This document shows, one piece after another, positions 6,165 through 7,035 of a stretch of 7,035 nucleotides of DNA (the first letter of the stretch is position 1; each line of letters begins with the position of its first letter). A program made the translations under genes and the position numbers. The DNA comes from Eubacterium sp. UBA4343 (lineage in GTDB: Bacteria; Bacillota; Clostridia; Lachnospirales; Lachnospiraceae). The notes below the pieces were generated by a model that ran no database searches, had not been told where the DNA came from, and worked only from the letters and a program-made list of their open reading frames with translations. The stretch covers positions 1-7,035 of the forward strand of contig DGTF01000075.1 in assembly GCA_002394235.1 (NCBI GenBank), written 5' to 3'.

Positions 6165-6238
6165 TAGCGAGAGGGAGACTCGAACTCTCGACACTGCGGG
6201 TATGAACCGCATGCTCTAGCCAACTGAGCTATCTCGCC
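6165..6238 (-). tRNA. tRNA-Met(CAU), elongator type
   Basis: A complete 74-nt cloverleaf: acceptor GGCGAGA with TCTCGCT plus discriminator A; D-arm GCTC/GAGC; anticodon stem TGCGG/CCGCA with loop TTCATAC (anticodon CAT); T-loop TTCGAGT. The G1-U72 pair and overall sequence resemble elongator tRNA-Met of Bacillus. It lacks the three G-C pairs next to the anticodon loop that mark initiator tRNA. An isoleucine (lysidine) tRNA is less likely but not excluded. There is an A-C mismatch at T-stem position 50-64. CCA is not encoded. Confidence 0.93.
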
Positions 6239-6270
6239 ATATTGAATTGCCGCGATGTGAGCGAAAGATA

Positions 6271-6343
6271 TGGGACCTACAGGGCTCGAACCTGTGACCC
6301 TCTGCTTGTAAGGCAGATGCTCTCCCAGCTGAGCTAAGATCCC
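6271..6343 (-). tRNA. tRNA-Val(UAC)
   Basis: A complete 73-nt cloverleaf: acceptor GGGATCT with AGGTCCC (one T-G wobble), discriminator A; D-arm GCTC/GAGC; anticodon stem TCTGC/GCAGA with loop CTTACAA (anticodon TAC); T-arm ACAGG/CCTGT with TTCGAGC. The core closely resembles Bacillus tRNA-Val(UAC). CCA is not encoded. It is first in the two-tRNA transcript, 32 bp before tRNA-Met. Confidence 0.96.
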
Positions 6344-6377
6344 GTTTGCTTTGTTTCTTTCCTCAACTCACTTTGCT

Positions 6378-6407
6378 ATTATAACCTGATATTGTTTCAA
6401 TTGTCAA
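6378..6407 (-). promoter_or_regulatory. Consensus sigma-A promoter of the tRNA unit
   Basis: On the leftward strand: TTGACA (6402-6407), 18-bp spacer, TATAAT (6378-6383), both boxes perfect. It lies about 35 bp upstream of tRNA-Val. Strong promoters are expected for stable RNA genes. Confidence 0.9.
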
Positions 6408-6410
6408 CAC

Positions 6411-6456
6411 TTTTTTGAAAAAACATTTATGGCTTTTTTGAAAAAACATTTATGGC
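6411..6456. repeat. Two perfect 23-bp tandem repeats with A-tracts, upstream of the tRNA promoter
   Basis: Units 6411-6433 and 6434-6456 are identical. Each is T6-G-A6 followed by CATTTATGGC. A partial third copy, GAAACATTTATG, lies at 6473-6484. The first unit begins 3 bp from the -35 box, so the A/T runs lie where an UP element or curved DNA would boost the tRNA promoter. No gene is seen here. Confidence 0.9.
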
Positions 6457-6505
6457 TTTTATGCACAGTTATGAAACATTTATGAAATGCCGAACCCAAT
6501 GGGAA

Positions 6506-6543
6506 AGGGCTGCCTGATCGTCTCATTCAAATCAAGCAGCCCT
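6506..6543 (-). terminator. 13-bp hairpin, probable weak terminator of the unit at 6578-6910
   Basis: AGGGCTGCCTGAT (6506-6518) and ATCAAGCAGCCCT (6531-6543) pair over 13 bp with a 12-nt loop. The single odd position is a C-A mismatch on the + strand but a permitted G-U wobble in leftward RNA, so the leftward transcript forms the better hairpin. It is followed there by TTTCCC, a short and imperfect U-run. Confidence 0.55.
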
Positions 6544-6577
6544 CTTAATGAATATCCTGAAGTTTCACTGTATAACC

Positions 6578-6676
6578 TCACTTTCTATTCATTACACCAT
6601 ATTCACTTTTCTGGCAGATCTTCCGGATCAAATGTTTCTTCGCCTTCCGACTTCTCAGATCTCGTTCTTCGCTCAT
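6578..6676 (-). CDS. Possible 32-aa basic small protein (alternative reading of the broken frame)
   Basis: ATG at 6674-6676 has AGGAG 5 nt upstream and opens 32 codons, MSEERDLRSRKAKKHLIR and onward, ending at TGA 6578-6580. The product would be strongly basic and helical. No family is recognised. It is the intact last part of the longer interrupted frame, so it may be only the remains of that gene, or a real small protein made from the same transcript. Confidence 0.25.
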   Translation of the reverse strand: MSEERDLRSRKAKKHLIRKICQKSEYGVMNRK

Positions 6677-6799
6677 CGCACTCCTGCGATTTGATTTTTC
6701 TGTGAGTATTTTTTTAGCTTTATCAGTTAAATCCTATTGAGCTCGCATAACATTCAACTGCTTTCCCGTTCTCTGATTATCCGGCTTTCAATTTCCCAT
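6578..6799 (-). pseudogene. Interrupted 74-codon small gene or small-RNA locus
   Basis: ATG at 6797-6799 follows AGGAGG with an ideal 8-nt gap. The same frame runs to TGA at 6578-6580, exactly 74 codons, but is stopped by TGA at codon 4 (6788-6790) and TAG at codon 22 (6734-6736). Between and after the stops the frame reads as a plausible charged, basic, lysine-rich protein (DLTDKAKKILTEKSNRR, then the 32-aa stretch). With a near-consensus promoter upstream and a hairpin downstream, it has every sign of a transcription unit. I read it as a decayed small gene. A small RNA, or a leader with a short peptide, is the alternative. No homologous family is recognised. Confidence 0.4.
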
Positions 6800-6881
6800 C
6801 GGACCATCCTCCTGAAGTAAATATATCTGAAAGAAAATCGGTAACTTTTATTCCTTATTGGTTATCTCTTTTCTTGAGTCT

Positions 6882-6910
6882 ATAATACAGAACTAATTGA
6901 GATTTGTCAA
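6882..6910 (-). promoter_or_regulatory. Strong sigma-A promoter of the unit at 6506-6799
   Basis: On the leftward strand: TTGACA (6905-6910), 17-bp spacer, TATTAT (6882-6887): a perfect -35, 5 of 6 in the -10 and ideal spacing. Upstream (6911-6945) is very A/T-rich, including the palindrome ATTTTA-T-TAAAAT at 6927-6939, which would suit an UP element. The rest of 6946-7000 holds nothing I can assign. Confidence 0.8.
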
Positions 6911-7000
6911 CCGTTTTATGCAAATAATTTTATTAAAATATATTTGTCAGAGTATTCTGCATATTTAGCAATTTACCTGCTTTCACAAACAAGGCGCCAA

Positions 7001-7033
7001 CGAGATAAAACACGCTGCGCGAGTTTTATCTCG
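7001..7033. repeat. Large hairpin at the window edge
   Basis: CGAGATAAAAC (7001-7011) and GTTTTATCTCG (7023-7033) are a perfect 11-bp inverted repeat. The inner part adds CGC/GCG around a TGC loop after an A-A mismatch. It is probably a terminator or the end of a unit lying to the right. No T-run follows on the leftward strand, and the rightward flank is outside the window, so its direction cannot be set. Confidence 0.6.
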
Positions 7034-7035
7034 CT

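Noticed and set aside
6487..6705. 72-codon frame on the + strand
   Set aside because: No ribosome binding site, it passes through the hairpin at 6506-6543, its product is a Ser/Leu-rich string with no family features, and it opposes the better-supported leftward unit.
6734..6790. Recoding of the TGA or TAG in the interrupted frame (selenocysteine or pyrrolysine)
   Set aside because: No clear hairpin follows the TGA within the distance a bacterial SECIS needs, no sel or pyl genes are in view, and two different stops in one small frame are better explained by decay.

Overview
The window looks like a piece of an anaerobic Firmicutes (Clostridia) chromosome. Signs of this are strong AGGAGG-type ribosome binding sites, near-consensus sigma-A promoters, a tRNA-Met with the G1-U72 pair known from the Bacillus elongator tRNA, a PucR/CdaR-type regulator, and the tail of a large clostridial serine recombinase. 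The class is an inference; no marker fixes the species.

Left part (1-5130): a compact metabolic locus. Three genes run leftward with 15-bp gaps: a short-chain dehydrogenase/reductase (SDR, 2441-3346), a cysteine-rich protein of unknown function (1196-2425) and a GcvT-like, folate-dependent methyl/aminomethyl transferase (155-1180). A 13-bp perfect hairpin with a U-run (45-94) closes the operon. A 504-aa PucR-family regulator (3574-5088) is divergent from it, has its own very good sigma-A promoter, and probably controls the operon. My best inference is a substrate-induced catabolic module in which the GcvT-like enzyme moves a methyl or one-carbon group to tetrahydrofolate and the SDR oxidises or reduces the carbon skeleton. 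The cysteine-rich protein is the unexplained part. The substrate cannot be read from the sequence.

Middle (5090-6000): a bidirectional terminator separates the regulator from a convergent 71-aa helical protein. That small gene has a perfect Shine-Dalgarno sequence, a good promoter and an 8-bp dyad over its predicted transcription start. Next come two gene remnants tail to tail, 6 bp apart: the C-terminus of a serine recombinase and the C-terminal half of a GGDEF (diguanylate cyclase) domain. This marks an old mobile-element scar.

Right part (6000-7035): short direct-repeat motifs (6034-6110), then a complete leftward tRNA unit. It consists of a consensus promoter preceded by two 23-bp A-tract repeats, tRNA-Val(UAC), tRNA-Met(CAU) and a strong intrinsic terminator. 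Beyond it (6500-6910) is a second leftward unit with a near-consensus promoter, a strong ribosome binding site, a 74-codon frame broken by two stops, and a terminal hairpin. It is either a decayed small gene or a small RNA/small-protein locus. The window ends inside another large hairpin (7001-7033) that probably ends or bounds something outside the window.
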